From the NCBI GenBank assembly GCA_013397935.1, contig VZRN01004661.1, positions 305,291-369,290 of the forward strand: a stretch of DNA of 64,000 nt. Direction: 5' to 3'. Shown piece by piece: positions 49,861-63,760 of the stretch (its first letter is position 1; each line of letters starts with the position of its first letter). The position numbers and the translations under genes are program-made. The stretch is from Dasyornis broadbenti. Taxonomy: Eukaryota; Chordata; Aves; Passeriformes; Dasyornithidae. The notes beneath the pieces were generated by a model. It was not told the DNA's origin. It saw only the letters and a program-made list of their open reading frames with translations, and made no database searches.

Positions 49861-52757
49861 CATTATTACTTGTTTGTTTGGTTTTTTTGTTTACAAAATG
49901 AACAAATTGTAGGTAAGTTCAGGAACAAATATTTTTAGTGAAAATGTGACCCAAGCCTCAAACAGATGATTATAACTTTAAAGAAGGTTGACAGTCTGCC
50001 AGGCAAAGCAAGTCAAATCACGGGGGACCAGCACGAAGAACCTGTTGTTCTCACAAACCCAAAGTTCAGTCTCAAGGAACTGCAACCATGACAAATCATG
50101 AGTTTGTGGATGGCAGTACACCAGGGATGGGTCATTCTCATGTACTACTGATCCCCAGGGTGAGGGAAGTCCAGAGGGAAGGAATTGAGTGACATTTTAG
50201 CTTTTATATCACAACAGAGGACAGTAAACAGCTTTTTGGAGTGTGTCTATGTGGCTAGAGCCCTGCATTTCCTTAGCAGTTCTGCTGTCCATCCGCCGCA
50301 ACTTCTGGTATGGGTCTGGGTACTGAATTTCAAAGCAACAGGACAGGAATATTGCAAAGAAAGAACATCAGGCAAAAGTCACTTATTTTTCCAAATAACC
50401 AACGTTTCTCTTTCTCTCTCAGATATTTATTCTTATCCTACTCTGTTGTTATAGCTAGAAAATGACATATACATAGCTCCCTACCACAAAAACAGCAACA
50501 AAAAGAGAGCAATACTCCAAACCAGTCTACTAGGAACAACTCTTTCCTTAGAAGCAGGAAAAAAGCCTACAAAATAGACAAAGCATGTGAATTAACTAGT
50601 GCCATGATTTCCAAAGCCACCGAAAACAAAGGAAAATCCAAGAAAACACTGATATTTATATATATAGGGGTGTTCTATCAGATCTTGCAATGTGACAACA
50701 ACACATGTCAGTATCAGCACAGGTCCTGCTGGCAACACCTTGAAAACTGTGTGGAGGTATAGAAAGTAAACAGCACTAACTGTGATTTCCATGATAAAAT
50801 AAGAATGTAAGGAAAGTCTCTTGGGATCCATAATCTGGAATTGTCACGGGATACAGATTGTCTGTCTTTCTGATAAAAGATGTCAGCTCCTTTTCTGGGA
50901 TTTAAGCAGAAAGAAGCACTTGTGATTATTAGGCTGGCTGTGTACCATGAGGGCTGTTGACAGAATCACTACAAACAGCAGATGTGTCTGCTTCAACCAT
51001 CAACGTTCCTAAAATTTCTGTATTAAAAGAGCAGTGCAGCCTAGTATCAGCCACAGAAAATGCAATTTCCTGACTCCAGAGCTTCTAATTTGCCCTAGTA
51101 CACGTGGTGGAACAAATCTAAAATTTCCTGGTATCTACACAGGTCAAAAAGCATCCACTAGGTCATCCCACATTAGGCATTCATAATTTTAAAAAACAAC
51201 TGATTAATTAAGCTTGGGGAAGCTGAGGTGGCTGTTGCCATTTTGCAGAGCTGGCAGCTCACACTGTGAGGTGTGCGTTGTTTCGTCGGGGAAGGATGTG
51301 CCCACGGAGCCAGCACAGCTCACACCCTTTGTGGGAAGCACTCCTGGCTTTCAGAAGGGCAGCCCAAGCTGCAATATGCTGTCTTGAAAATTAATTAAGG
51401 AGAAGTGCAGCCTGCACTGAGAATTACCGTACTCAAGTATCTGTAATACTCCAAAGGAGGCCAAAGACAGAAATATTGGCCTTTCTGCTGCCAACATCAA
51501 CACTGCTGCCAATCCAGTGAGTGGAGGAGCAAGCCCTAAACAAAACAGGCTTGTTGCTCAAGGTTCACTTTAAAGCACAAGACTGAAAATAATTTTTCCT
51601 AGAGCCAGTAATGAAGCAGAATACACATGAGCTCACTAAAATCAGTTCTTTGGGCTGCATCAGCAGCAGCTCTCATTTCGCACACCACAGCCCGGCTGGT
51701 GAAGATTTGCACAGCAAACACCAGGACCTGCACTTCTGTGAATTCCTATGAAAGGTGCGGGGTGGAGCCCCTTTGTGCTTGGAGACATCACTCCAAAGCT
51801 TGAAATGGCTCTTCTCAGAGCACAGCACTGGGTGTGAGTGGATCTGTCACTGTGGGAATGACCGTGCTCTCCTAACGTCAGATATCCTGCAAAAGCAAAG
51901 CAAAGAGGGACAGCAAACATGCTCCTTTCTTGTCTGATGTTTGCCCAGTTGAAAATGCACAGCTCTCAGCCACTCCACAGATTTCCTCACACACTCAACC
52001 TGGTATAAACCAGGTTGCTCTTCAGTTTTCTTACCCAGAACCAACCACATGTGCAAACAGTAAACTCTAGAGTGTCACTCACTGACCTGTGAGTCATTTC
52101 TGTACTGTTTTCAGGTGTACATCACTGCCACAGGAACAGGACTGCTTTCCTTCCTGCACTACTTATAACCCAGACTAACTCTGCTCAGATCAGTGGCACT
52201 GCACCTGGGTATCCAAGAAAAAGCCTTTTTCCCTCAGCGTTACAACTGGGAGCCTGAAAGCATGGGTTTCTGCATTAAATTCTTGCAAAACACCATTTCC
52301 ACCCATACTGCTGTTTGTGATTCACGTTTGCTTCACTACCAAGTGTGGGAGAAGTGCCTCAGCCCTGCCTGTTCACCTTGGTGCTCCTCCTGTGGCTCTT
52401 CCTGCCGCCCACAAGGTCCGTCCATCATCTGCCAAGGATAATGCAGGCACACGTACTCACCCCGACATACAGACCACTTCCACTCTGCTACAAAGCAACA
52501 TGACCACCGAAAAATTCTCCTTTTGACTTGAACAGTCATCCAGAAAAAGAAAAAACACCCAGTTCATAACAATGACCTGTTTTCTACGGCAGTAAGAGGA
52601 CCCAGGAAAGAGGCAACTCAAATATTACATGGAGACTGGTTGACATGGAATAATAAAATCCCTACAAGTTGATATCCAGTGCAAGGGCAAAAAGAAGAGT
52701 TAGAACAAGAACCCTGTAAAGCCGCCAGTGCTGATGTTGCTGACAGCTTCAGTTTCA
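49861..52757. other. Unassigned non-coding DNA
   Basis: A pyrimidine tract ending in CTCTCAG at 50416-50422 resembles a splice acceptor but no nearby donor is convincing. Frames of up to 89 codons are unrecognised. Sequence is mixed, GC-richer around 51240-51360 and 52370-52430. Confidence 0.6.
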
Positions 52758-52903
52758 GACCCTGCAATGAGCTCAGTTGGTTGGAGCAGGGCACTGATAA
52801 TGCCAGGATTGCAGATTTGACCCCTGTATGGGCCAATCATTTAAGCGTTGGACTTGATGGTTCTTGTGAGTCCTTACCAACTCAAATTATTCTGAGATTC
52901 TGA
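52758..52903 (+). mobile_element. tRNA-Ile-derived SINE with CR1-type 3' tail (TguSINE1-like)
   Basis: The 5' half is a decayed tRNA. The D stem GCTC/GAGC (52771-52774 with 52784-52787) encloses an A-box-like GAGCTCAGTTGG. The anticodon arm GGCA-CTGATAA-TGCC (52790-52804) has a 7-base loop with GAT in the anticodon place, which is Ile. The B box is AGATTTGACCCC (52813-52824), changed from the usual TTCGA. The acceptor side ends GTATGGGCCA. The 3' half (about 52845-52903) is the CR1 terminal sequence: GTTGGACTTGATGGTTCTTG, then CCAACTCAAATTATTCTGAGATTCTGA in essence. A tRNA head on a CR1 tail is the design of songbird CR1-mobilised SINEs, which I remember as TguSINE1. The altered B box and divergence mark an old, inactive copy. 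It is not a functional tRNA gene. Confidence 0.9.
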
Positions 52904-55900
52904 ATTAGGCAAATATTGTTCAAGCAAATCAGTGCTATGCAGTGTTTAAAAAAACATTCCTGTCATCATGAATCAATATTCATGGTATTTCTTCACCTGT
53001 GTCCTCTTCTCTCTTCCCTACATCTCCACTGAACTTTTGCCTCACCCCTTCCCCAGAGTGCACCAGCTAAATGCCCAGCATGTAATCTATGTTGAAGAGC
53101 AAGTAATTTTATTAATTAATCCAGGAGGCTGGATATTGCAATATTTCTCAGGCAATTTCTTTCATTGGCAGCCTGGCTGTCAGTTGATTTTCCGCATGTG
53201 TCTGATGTCAGGGGGAACACAGTCAAGAGACAAGTCAGCTTCATGGGAAGGTGGATGCTTGTTGTCCAAAGCAGGGAGCTTCCAACAGCCAGATCCAAAC
53301 CACTGAAATCAAAAGAAACACTCTTTTTTCATTGACTTCAGTGGGCTTTGGATCAAATCCATAAGCTTTACTAACTCAGCAGTGTTAGAAGAGTCAGTTT
53401 TGCAGAACCAGAGTGACTGACTTACAGATGCCCACTCCCACTTTAATATTTGTCCTAGTCTGATAAAAGCATCATGTCACATGAGGTTTTTTTGCCATTT
53501 ATTTCTCTCTTTTCTTCTTTTTTGAAAATACATTCTGATTATGCCAAAAGGGCAAATGGCCAGTTTAACTGACTTGAGCCTTTGATCCTCATGAGTTACT
53601 TGTCTCTTCAGCAAAGTTCTCATTTGAAGTGCTTTCAGCACCTGATTTATTAACAGTCGGGTGGAGTTAGGCTGTTTTGCAATTCCTGAGAAGCTGATAA
53701 TAAATCTGACGCTCGTATCACAGGTGGTGCTGATATTTTTAGCTGGATTGCAAAAAAAGGTTCATAAACTGAAACAAATGTTTCTATATTGATGCTTCCA
53801 TCCTGGAGTCCAGAAAGCAATTCGTGTTGTCCATTCTGGTGGACATTTTGCCTTTCACAGATTTCCTCTCTCAATACTCTAAATTCAATCTTTTAAATGT
53901 CTTCTCTTCATATTATACTCATAAATTTTATTTTAATAAAAATAGGTGTCTAACAGGCATAAACAAAAAATGCCAAAAAGCCACCTTAATTGTTTTCCAA
54001 ACCGTTTGCACATTTTGTTTAAAACAGATGTTTCCCTGACTTGTCATTGTGATGAAAGGAAACCCAATATCCCCTCTGCTTTCCAGTGCAGAGCTGCAGA
54101 AACAAGAAATGACAGAGGAAGAGCAAGAACCCTCTTAACGGGGAGCTTACAGCTAGAAGAGCAAGGACACATGCTGGTGGTGGGAGCTCATGTATTTGAA
54201 CATTCTTGTTACCTTTTTTCTCACAGTCTAGATTAATTTTAAAGGCTGCATCTGTGTGGTTCAATACTCCAGCTGAAACAAAGTCAAGTAAACTCCACCC
54301 ACCTGTTGGGCAACATTCTGCAAATCCAGTATTAATGTCACGTTCCTAATTATATTTCACTTCTCCTGTTACATTTTTGCTATGATCCTGTCTTCACTGA
54401 AAGCAGCTTTCATCTTAAACACAATTTTTCTCTTTCTCAACTCCCCACTTACCCCCCCAAACGCCATTCATGATGCACAGCCTGGTAATAGTTCTGATTT
54501 TCATGGATAATCTTAATCCCAAATTTACAGTAAGGCATTAATTGTATGTTTTCTTTCAGTCTGACTCACCCTCGACTCTCTCAAGCTATGTTTAGTTTAT
54601 AAAGCCATCTCAAATGGTGTGATGCTCTTGAACAAGAGCCAAAAGCTGTGTAAAGATACTTTTCTGCCTGGAACAAAGCAAAAATACATTTCTTTTCTTT
54701 CAAGTAACTGCTGTGTTGCCTTCGATATGAAGGCAATGTGAGGCAAAAGAGGCAATACACATAATCAACAAATATTTCTCCTTTATCCAGAGGTTATCTT
54801 CTGCCCAGTCAATGTGAATACTGGATCCTTTACAGATCAAGCTGCTCATTCAATAAACAATACAAGCCAGTGCTTAAAATATGTAGATGCTAAAAGGATC
54901 TTCTTTGCAAACAGATCAGGTATTTAGGTCCAATATGTTGACAGTCCCATATGTAACTTCAAAGGGATCTTTTTGTTTTAGGGCACTGGTGATTTCTTTC
55001 TGCAACATCACTCTCCTAAAATTTTGAAAGTAATTACACCATAGATGCAGGAGCAAGAGGCACAACTGATGAGAACCATCATTCCTCTTGAGGAAGCAGA
55101 GTCCCTAATTCTAACTTTTCCCACTCCTTTCTCCTTTGTCCCATACTATACTCAAGGAATCAAGACAAATAGCTATATTGGGTTTCTTTTCTGAATAAAC
55201 AGTGCTGCACGGATGTGCTTTTAATGTGAAATACAAGCTTTGTTGTGATCATTTCCTAAGCATGATGTTTAAATGGAAAATAGAGCACTTGGGAAAACCA
55301 GTCCAAATTCCCTTCCCCAGATGTAGCCTGCTGATGTAGAATTCAGACTTAAACAGGGAAGGAGACCTTCTCCTGTACTGCAGACATAAATCTTTTCTCA
55401 GCATTGCTGGAAAAGGCTCTGTGGCTTACATAGGTGAGACAGCTGTGAGGAAATAAAGAGGGATTTGCTATGGGAGAGCTTGCCCAGTTTTCTGCCTGCA
55501 AAAGATAAGACTTCAAGTTGATGGGCATCTTACTGCACAGATGGCAATGAAACCATTATGTTCTCCTTCCAGGAAGAGATAGGATCCCACAGTGGATGCT
55601 GCTTTATGTTTCTTTCTCCTCAGTCTTTCAGTTTTGTTTGGGTTTTTTTGGGAGACAACTGCATATCCATGGATAGTTAAGATGCTTAAGGCATTTCCTA
55701 ACATTGAGCTCTTCTCTTCTTAGCACTAAGCCATAGCTAAAGCTCTGCTTTCCACTTTGCAAAGCTGCATTTAGCTAGAGTTTGAGAAATCTTAAATCTT
55801 ATTCTCACTAATCACTAATGGGTTCCAGACTAAGAATGTCAGTCTCACTGATCTGGCAAAAATTTTACCTTACACCAGCGATTTACTCCCCAGCTGTCAT

Positions 55901-56619
55901 CGTCTTGTTACCCAGGAGCTGCATGAATCTATCATAGCTGCTCTCAGAAGTGGATAATTTGTGCCTCTGTATCAACACCCAGATGCCAAAAAAAGGCCCA
56001 AGTGTTCTCAATGAGTGAACTGCGCTTGCATCTGCAGATCTCAGGCCAAGCAGCCTTCCGAGAACAAGTCAGTGCAGCCCCTGACTTGCTGCAACTGGCA
56101 CCACACTTTTATAGCTGCAAGGAACCAAGACTGTAGGCAAAGATTTTTCAGATAAGCATGTCCTGGCTGAACACTGTTGTAAGGATGTGATACAGGAGTT
56201 ACAGTGGCTTGTATCTCCTACCCTGGGCTCTCCCACTCAGGGAGAAAGTCTCAAGATGCTCATCTGATTTGAGGACAGGATTTACACCAAGAGAGCAGAG
56301 TCAGCAATCCAGAATGAAAATGTGCACCTCCTTCTTAACCTGCACGCTTGTGCTGATATAGATGTGGGCCCCAAAATACATGTGATTAGCACTTCCTGTG
56401 CTCTACTAGCAACTGGGGACAAGGAAAAAGCTCGGAATGAAATTGCAACTGAATTCACCAATGCCAAACAGTCCTGTTTCTTTCTAGAAAGGAGTTTTAG
56501 TTATGTGATTTTCTCTGTTTTGTTAACAGTTGTAAGGAGAAGCAGGAATGCTGGAAGTGTTTGAGAGCTGACATGACAGAATGCCACAGCCTTTCAGTGT
56601 CTCAGTGGTGGGCTGTGTA
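52904..56619. other. Unassigned non-coding DNA
   Basis: Frames of up to 112 codons (52968-53306, plus) are unrecognised. 53500-53960 and 54700-55000 are AT-rich, unique and could be regulatory. Open frames are nearly absent at 54270-55510. No further retroposon is recognised. Confidence 0.55.
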
Positions 56620-57250
56620 AATTAGTAGCTAGACCATTTTACAAATGTATATTATTTACCCAGCAGATGCTGTTACGGTCTCTTGTGTAAATTCATAATT
56701 AGGCTATGTACTGCTTTGTGAAAATCCTTTCATAACAAAGGTGCCACTGGGTGCTGAAATAATTAAATCAGCCCATTCGAAACAACACTAGTTCACCACT
56801 TCGACTTGGGTGATATAATATTACACATTCCTGTAAAAAAAAGCCGGAGAAATTGAGAATGATCAGCTACAAAACATCAGATACAAGGGATAATGTTACC
56901 CATTCAGTAGCTTTGGGTTTGGCATGAGTCTAGTGTCACAGTTGAAAAAGTTGCAGCCAACATACCAACAGCACAGACAAAGAACAGATGATCCATCTCC
57001 TCTGCCATCTATCATGCACAGCATTGCCAACTCCAGGGCTTTACCAGCACTGACATTTAAAACAAAGTATGTGTCAACCATATTAAATAATATACCAAGC
57101 TGTGGGTTATTAAGTATGGGGTAATTTGACCACAGCAATTAAACTGAGATTAAAGAATGATAAAGGCAATGTTATATGCACTGTTCAGTGGGGTTTTTGG
57201 AACATATGGAGTCGTGAATATTTCCAAGTGTGAAAGCCACATCAGATATT
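56620..57250. promoter_or_regulatory. Candidate conserved non-coding element
   Basis: Complex unique sequence without repeats. It has AAATTCATAATTAGGC (56690-56705), TGAAATAATTAAATCAG (56755-56771), GTGATATAATATTACAC (56810-56826) and GGTTATTAAG words, with CpGs kept at 56777-56803. An 80-codon minus and a 66-codon plus frame overlap within it and are unrecognised. Confidence 0.3.
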
Positions 57251-59589
57251 AAGGCACATGTCAGTCCAAATCAACACATTCCTCCTGTGCCCTCCCTCCT
57301 CCCCTTCCCCCTGTGAGATGTTGCTCTCAAATGGCAATAGTTTTCATTCCACATACATCCAACCAATGAAATATCTTCTGACTTCTGTCTCCAGACTGCA
57401 GCCCAAGGAACACGTTAGCAAAGCACGGATTTAACACAGTAGCACGCTAAAAACACACGATTTGTCAGACTCTGCTGTAAGGCAGCAGTGAGTGGGTAAT
57501 CCATGGACAGCCACTGTGCACACAGGCCACAGACTCATGGACAAACCACTAATTTTTAGACCAATAAGCCTGGTGGAATATCTACTCTTTCCTCCTCAAA
57601 GGGTTTTCTGCTTGGAGTCTAATGGGGAATTTGCACATAACCATCTTGTCTGCTCACAAACAACTGTATCCAGTCCAGGCAAGTTAAATCCACAGAAAAC
57701 TAAAATCTAAAGGGCACAAGGCAGCTCACCAGCAATCTGTTCTCACATCATGTCTGCAGGCATTACCCCTTCCAGCAGGGTGGCCAGACAGAGAAGCAGT
57801 GAAGAACCCAGGTCTACAACAGCCAACAGAGGGGCATTAGAAAATAAGGGTCAGAATTTCCTACATATGGCTCTACTCCTAGATGTACTTTACTATTTAA
57901 AAAAAAAGACAAATTTAAAATTAAAGGTGAACTTTGCCAAATTACATAATTTCTAAACACACTGTGAAACTCTCCTCAGGTATCTGGGGAACAGACTTGC
58001 TCAGCAATTGCAGCAAGTGTGGGTCAACTATAATGCACCTGGCTTTAATGTGCACAAATAAAAATCCTAATAAAACGATTGAAGCTCATAATCCATTTAT
58101 AAACAATGTCGCTTAGGATGATCCTCATGGAGAAAGCCACCACAGTGCTCCTCATAAATACCTCAGCCCTCCCTTTTTAATATTTCCAGGTGGCCGCCTT
58201 TGGTACATCTTTGAAAATTTCAAGTAAACAACATTTCTCTAGTATTTGCTCACCCAGAACCAGAACAATTCAGGTATGGTAAATGGAAATTTTTGAATAG
58301 CTATCTATTTTTTAAAAGCTAGCTTTCCCAGAACAACAACAAAAAAAACAAAGCAAAACAAAAAAACCACAGCCGAATGGTTGACAAAATTTAAAAATTA
58401 GCTGCAGCATTAAAGAAAAATAAGGCAACATTCTAGCAAAACATAAATGCAGAGAAATATATACATTGAGATAAGAGAACCTCCATTTAGAAATGTCAAA
58501 AGAACTCCTAAAATACTGTCAGGACTGGATGAAGCATAAATGAGAAAAAAAAATTAAAATCTCCTGGAAATAACTGTGATATAAACCTGCCTACAATTGT
58601 TAAAACAAAAGGAACATACGCAGACCTGAGAGGTTATTGACATCACTCAAATTTCAAACAGCTTACCTCTTATTTGAAGGCTTTTAGACATATTAAAAAG
58701 AAGACAATTCTTGCATGCCTTTCTCTACTTTCTTATCTGTAAGCGTATAAGTAGCTCTGTTGCAATAGAGGAGGCTGCTCACATTCTCAAAGTTGAACAC
58801 TTTTCATCTGTACTTTCATTCAAAAAGAAAGGGAAAAGGGGAGAAAAAAGAAAAGGTTATGGCAACATTGAGTAAAGCTCTATTGCAGTGACTCCAAACG
58901 AAGAGACTGATAAGGCAAAACCCACCTCTGCACTAAAAACAATTTAAAAAGTTAATAAAATTGTTAAAAATTTAGATCTATATATATGACACAAAATGTA
59001 TGCGTTCTGCATTCCATCTCTCATTATTTTTACTGTCCTTCAAAGTTACATTATCATAATTATTTTTTTAACACTATGTATTTAATCTTCTGAATTTCAT
59101 TTGTGTTCTTCGGACCTTGAACACATCCCAGCTACTACACACCTCTCTGTTATCCCTAAATGAGCAGAGACCAGAACACAGTGGCTACAAAGACCAGGTC
59201 AGTCTGAAGTAGAAAACCAGACAACTTCTTCCTCTTCTGAAAATTTCCTCTGGTTTAGGCCACAGCATGAAGCTCTCATGATAAAATGAGTATTATTAAT
59301 AAGGTATCAACCATGATAGCAAGCTTTCTGCTTGTCTGCTGTGTGATGGGCTCAGAGCTGGCTTCAGGACACCTCTTTCAAGACCTGAGCAGCAATTTTT
59401 ATCCTGCTCTGTTACACACTATTTATCCACCTCTGCCATTTGCCACTAGCACTAATATGGGCACATATTTTTTCTCATTATTTATTGTTTCTATGCCCAC
59501 AGACCATGACAGTGAGATAAAAATCAATAAAATAAACCAGATTCTTAAATACTGGACTCAGAAAAACCTCCCTCTGCTGTAATTACAAA
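57251..59589. other. Unassigned non-coding DNA
   Basis: A/T-rich, with an A-rich low-complexity part at 58339-58368 and AT-rich sequence at 58380-59060. Frames of up to 98 codons (59286-59582) are unrecognised. Confidence 0.6.
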
Positions 59590-59790
59590 TGCCAAATTTC
59601 CTGACATCTTCTGTTTAATAACTGAGCTATAAACCTCTCAATAATGAGTCTTGTAATGGAAATGCTAAGTCTCTCTTTACTGCTGTGGCGTGAACTTGCT
59701 GCTATAATCAGCTATTTTTATCAGTTAGTTGATTACACCTTAGAAAAATGACTGCTGGCAGCACAAGTCTTGTTTCATTAGAGACATTCT
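59590..59790. promoter_or_regulatory. Candidate conserved non-coding element
   Basis: A short unique block with TCAATAATGAGTC, CTATAATCAGC and AGTTAGTTGATTACACC words and no repeats or frames; then purine-rich sequence begins at about 59815. Confidence 0.22.
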
Positions 59791-62218
59791 TAAATACTCC
59801 TGTGTGATAATACAACCAAGAAATAAGAGAAAGACGGTGGAAGAGAGTGAAAGAAATATTTAAAGAAAGAAGAGGCAGAGGAGAGAAGTGTAAAACTTAG
59901 GGGGCAAGGGGAAGGAAGAGAGAAATATGTGCAATGGGTGACAGTCTGCAGACTGTCATTTCCAGCTCTCACTAGCAATGAAAAACACTGGGTTGGTTTT
60001 TGCCCTGGGCTCTCTCTGCCAACGTGCCAGTGTCCTTGGCCACCCTGAGAATGTCAGCAGCTTCTGGGCTCTTCCTGGGCACCCGTGTCCCCAGACAGCC
60101 TTAGAGTCCTGAGCTCTGTGGATAGGAGCTTACCACCACCATTACTGGCATTGTAAGTTTTTGTTCTTGTTCAAGAAAACTTGTGATGTCCTGGTCATTT
60201 CAAAGGTTTTTTCCTTCTCCCTAGTTTCCCTGAAGGCTTCAGCTGGCATGTGTTGACCCACAGTAATGAGCCTGCAGATTCCTAAAGCTTTCTGTGATCC
60301 AGTTTGAGATATGTGGCACATATTGTATACCAGTTTAGACCAGAGAGTTTATTCCCTTTCCTAAGCAAGTCGTGTTTCTTTTACTGTTTTAAGTGTGTCC
60401 ATGCTATGTTGAAAGCCTACATTATTTCCGTAATATATATTTGCATAAATAACATCTAACTAACTTCCAGTCATGTGCTCTAGAGAAGCAGAAGAGGATA
60501 CAGGAAGAATATCAGTAGCCTGTGTTTTCCTGAAAGGTCTTTGAGAAATACAAGGTGCAATGCAGACCAGAAATATTGCATCTATTTTCTTCTCTTTGAA
60601 TAGTAAACCTAAAACTTTTAAAGCTTCATATTCAATTGCTATTAATGATATTATCTATGCAGATGCAGCCACATACCGAGAGTCCCAAGGATACAGTGGC
60701 ATCTTCTCTACATTAGTCAGTGGGAGCTGGGGACATGTCTACAAAAATCCTGCATTTCAACAAGAACTTCCACTTAAGAACTCTGTTATTATGTTGTTCA
60801 CCAGTACAGAGATATGATGAAGGGAATCCATAAGACACTTACAATAGACTGTATAACTAATTCTTGAAATGTGCAGACATAATCCTCTGACCTTGAAAAA
60901 ACTACAAGTACATGTAAATATAATTATGAAGGGCACATGGTTGCAACATGATGACAAACAGTATTAAACATGCAAAAGGAAAGACATTCAAAGAGGTTTG
61001 TTGCATGCGCAGAAATTGCGCTTTGTTTTCTTTGCTAGCTTCCCAGCAGCATTGTGCATATGCAGTTAATCGTGTCTTTGTTTATACAGGCATATTGCAA
61101 TTACATTCAAGTTTTCCTAACTTTTCCACATTTAAATGAGAACCATAATGCTGACAATTAAAGAGAGCCAAATGCTGTTCTATAAGGAGAGAAAATACAA
61201 ACCCTGTGGATCTTGTCTCAGTTACAAGATGATGAGGCATTAATTACGTGACTTTATAACCCTAATATCTCCAAACTACTTTTAGCCCTGTTCCCCTAAA
61301 CCTTCAGAATTCAGCCCATTTGCCCTTCAAACTGCTTAAAAAATCCTAAAATCTATGGTGATCCTGCACTGTTGCAGAACTTCCTCCTGACTTGGACAGA
61401 GCTAAGATTAGACACAAAGCAAACTCTTTCCTCAGCCTTTGCACACAGATTGCATTGCATTTCTTCCAGCCTTCAAGGACCAAAAGCCACCAAGAGCCAT
61501 ACCCTTTACAGACAAGCCCTTGTGTTTCCAAAGCATTCCTTGTTTCACTTTTGTAGGCCAAAGATGCTGGGAAAGTAGAAAAGAACACTAAAGAAAAAAC
61601 AAGAAAGGAGATGATCATTTTATATATTCAATCTCTACCAATTTCCCTGCCCTAGGTCTCTAATCCCCTCAGACAGGACTTCAAAAAATACTTCTGCCTG
61701 AAATATGTCTTCACACCCCCCCACTGACAGAACACATATTTGCATGTACTCATTTTGCACAGGTTTAAAAATAAAGAAGAAAGAAAAAAAGCAAAGTAAA
61801 TCCCCTCTTTTTCTTGTGAAAAAATAGAATAAATTGATCATTTATATCAGAAAATCTATGCAAAAATGCTTTCAGCAAGATGCATGTTGCAACCCTCAGC
61901 CAGGCAGCCCCATTAATATGAGTGAAGGCGAGCCATCTGTGAAGGTGAGGCATTGCCTCAGAGTTTCACAGTAAGTATGAGCATCACATCCTCAGCCACG
62001 AGGCAAGTATATCACAGGTGTATTCTAGGGCAAGAGCACTGGAGCATAGAATAGAATAGCATCACTCTTAAAGCTTTTTGTGGTTACAGAACAATTATAA
62101 GAGTTCTCAGAAAACTGCCCTGTTTTATTAAGCAGAAAAAGTCTCCTCCACAATGTTGTAGAACAGCAATTCCCACACGTGACTGAAGTGTAGCCACTAT
62201 CCTTTCCTTTTTTTCCCC
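59791..62218. other. Unassigned non-coding DNA
   Basis: A purine-rich stretch (59815-59925) reads as a Ser/Leu/Pro-rich minus frame and is compositional. GC-richer at 60000-60120. Other frames (longest 90 codons) are unrecognised. No mobile element is seen. Confidence 0.6.
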
Positions 62219-62235
62219 TTTTTTTTTTTTTTTTT
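62219..62235. repeat. T17 homopolymer
   Basis: Seventeen thymines at the edge of the candidate element that follows. Confidence 0.9.
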
Positions 62236-62560
62236 GATGGCTTTAATTTGCTTGTTCTTTATGTTCATTGGCAGCCCTGCTAAAATGTATCTTTGCAACC
62301 TATTGTCTTAGGTAAGATTATATCAACGGCTCCAGAAGGACCACTTTTAAAAATAAATTCTGCTTTCCCTTATCATTGACAGGAATCACATTTACATATT
62401 CTCCTGGTGGAACTGATAATGCACCAGATGATTAATGTGCCTCGATGTAGTGATACCTGTAGACTGTTTGATCAATGTTTCGCAAAGAAAGTGTCTTTCA
62501 TTCAGTATACTCAGAGACCAAAAACGCCCTGTGATTAATGTAACTAAATGTTTGGGGTCA
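62236..62560. promoter_or_regulatory. Candidate conserved non-coding element
   Basis: Unique complex sequence with no frame of 60 codons. GGCTTTAATTTGC, GATTATATCAACGG, CCAGATGATTAATGTGCC (62434-62451) and TGTTTGATCAATG words occur, with CpGs kept (62327, 62443, 62480). It resembles a conserved enhancer; untested. Confidence 0.3.
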
Positions 62561-63760
62561 GCTGAAGCTCCAGTTCTTGTTTCTGATTCAATATCAAACT
62601 AAAGATAGGTCACAGGAGAGTGGATTAGTCATGTGAAGAAAAAGTCTGAGGATGCAACTTCAAACCATCTCCTTAAGAGAATCTAAGAAGAGTTTTAGTA
62701 TTTTTTAGTTACTACTATAGTCATCTGCACCATTTTTCCTCTCATTGTTAAACAGAACAGCCCAACCTGCTAAGCCTTTTAATGCCAGGATATTTTCAGT
62801 ATAAAATTAAGTGGGTTTGATTCAGTCCTTGGCATTGAAGTTTGGATTTATTCAGATTTATTTATTACAGTTAGTGAACCATGAAAATCCAAGTCTCTGA
62901 AGTTATTCCCCAAAGAAAGCACTTCATACAGTTGGAAGATAACAAAATGTCTAATGAATACTAGACCTTTTCTTAGTTTTGCTTGATTATCTGGGGTAAC
63001 ACTGACTATTTCTGCTTGTTCTTACATCAGCTGTTTGGTGTCTTGTTAAAAATAGATGTGAGATATAGGAAAAACAGGGACTGCTGAGGGATGACTTTCA
63101 CTTCCACTCATATTTACTCTTTCAGTTGAATGTGAAGGAGGTTTAAAAGCCATTCCACCAGTGAGGGAAAATGTCTCCTCTTGCCACCCTGCCAGCTCTT
63201 TCCTCACCTTTGTCTAATTTCAAACACATCTGTGACCAGGAGGCAAGAAAACAGGCTAAGGAAAGAGCTCAGATGCACCCTCTCAGCCAGCTGCCTACAT
63301 CATGAACTTACTTGCTTTAGAATGTTTCTATAGTCGTAGAAAGTCCCTGAAATTAAGTGTGATAAATCCAGGCCAAAATACAGCATACTGGGAACAGATA
63401 CAGGCATCTTGTAGGACATAACACAGGTTGGAGCTGGGATGGCTACAGGTTCCAGGAGAGCAAAGGTGATGCGCAACTCCCTTAGTCCCACCTGCTGCTG
63501 CACTGCACCTCCCTCTCCTCAGCTCAGCACCGGCTCCACACACACAGAAACCATGCCTTGTCAACACACAGGACATATCCTGAACTGTACCCAGACCCAC
63601 TGACGCAGAAGTCTCCTCCTGTGCCATGCTGCCTCTTATGCTATTGAGTTGCCTCTCTCGTAGCCAGGCTTGACAAGGCCAAGTGATGGAGCAGATGACA
63701 TCATCTTATATGCAACATCTGCCAAAAAAACCAGAGACGGTGAGATCCACCTGAAAATTG
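62561..63760. other. Unassigned non-coding DNA
   Basis: No frame of note to 63300, then two overlapping minus frames (99 and 67 codons) over a slightly GC-richer patch, unrecognised. Confidence 0.6.

Noticed and set aside
52758..52835. A functional tRNA-Ile gene
   Set aside because: The B box and acceptor stem are decayed and the tRNA part is fused to a CR1 tail, so it is a SINE head.
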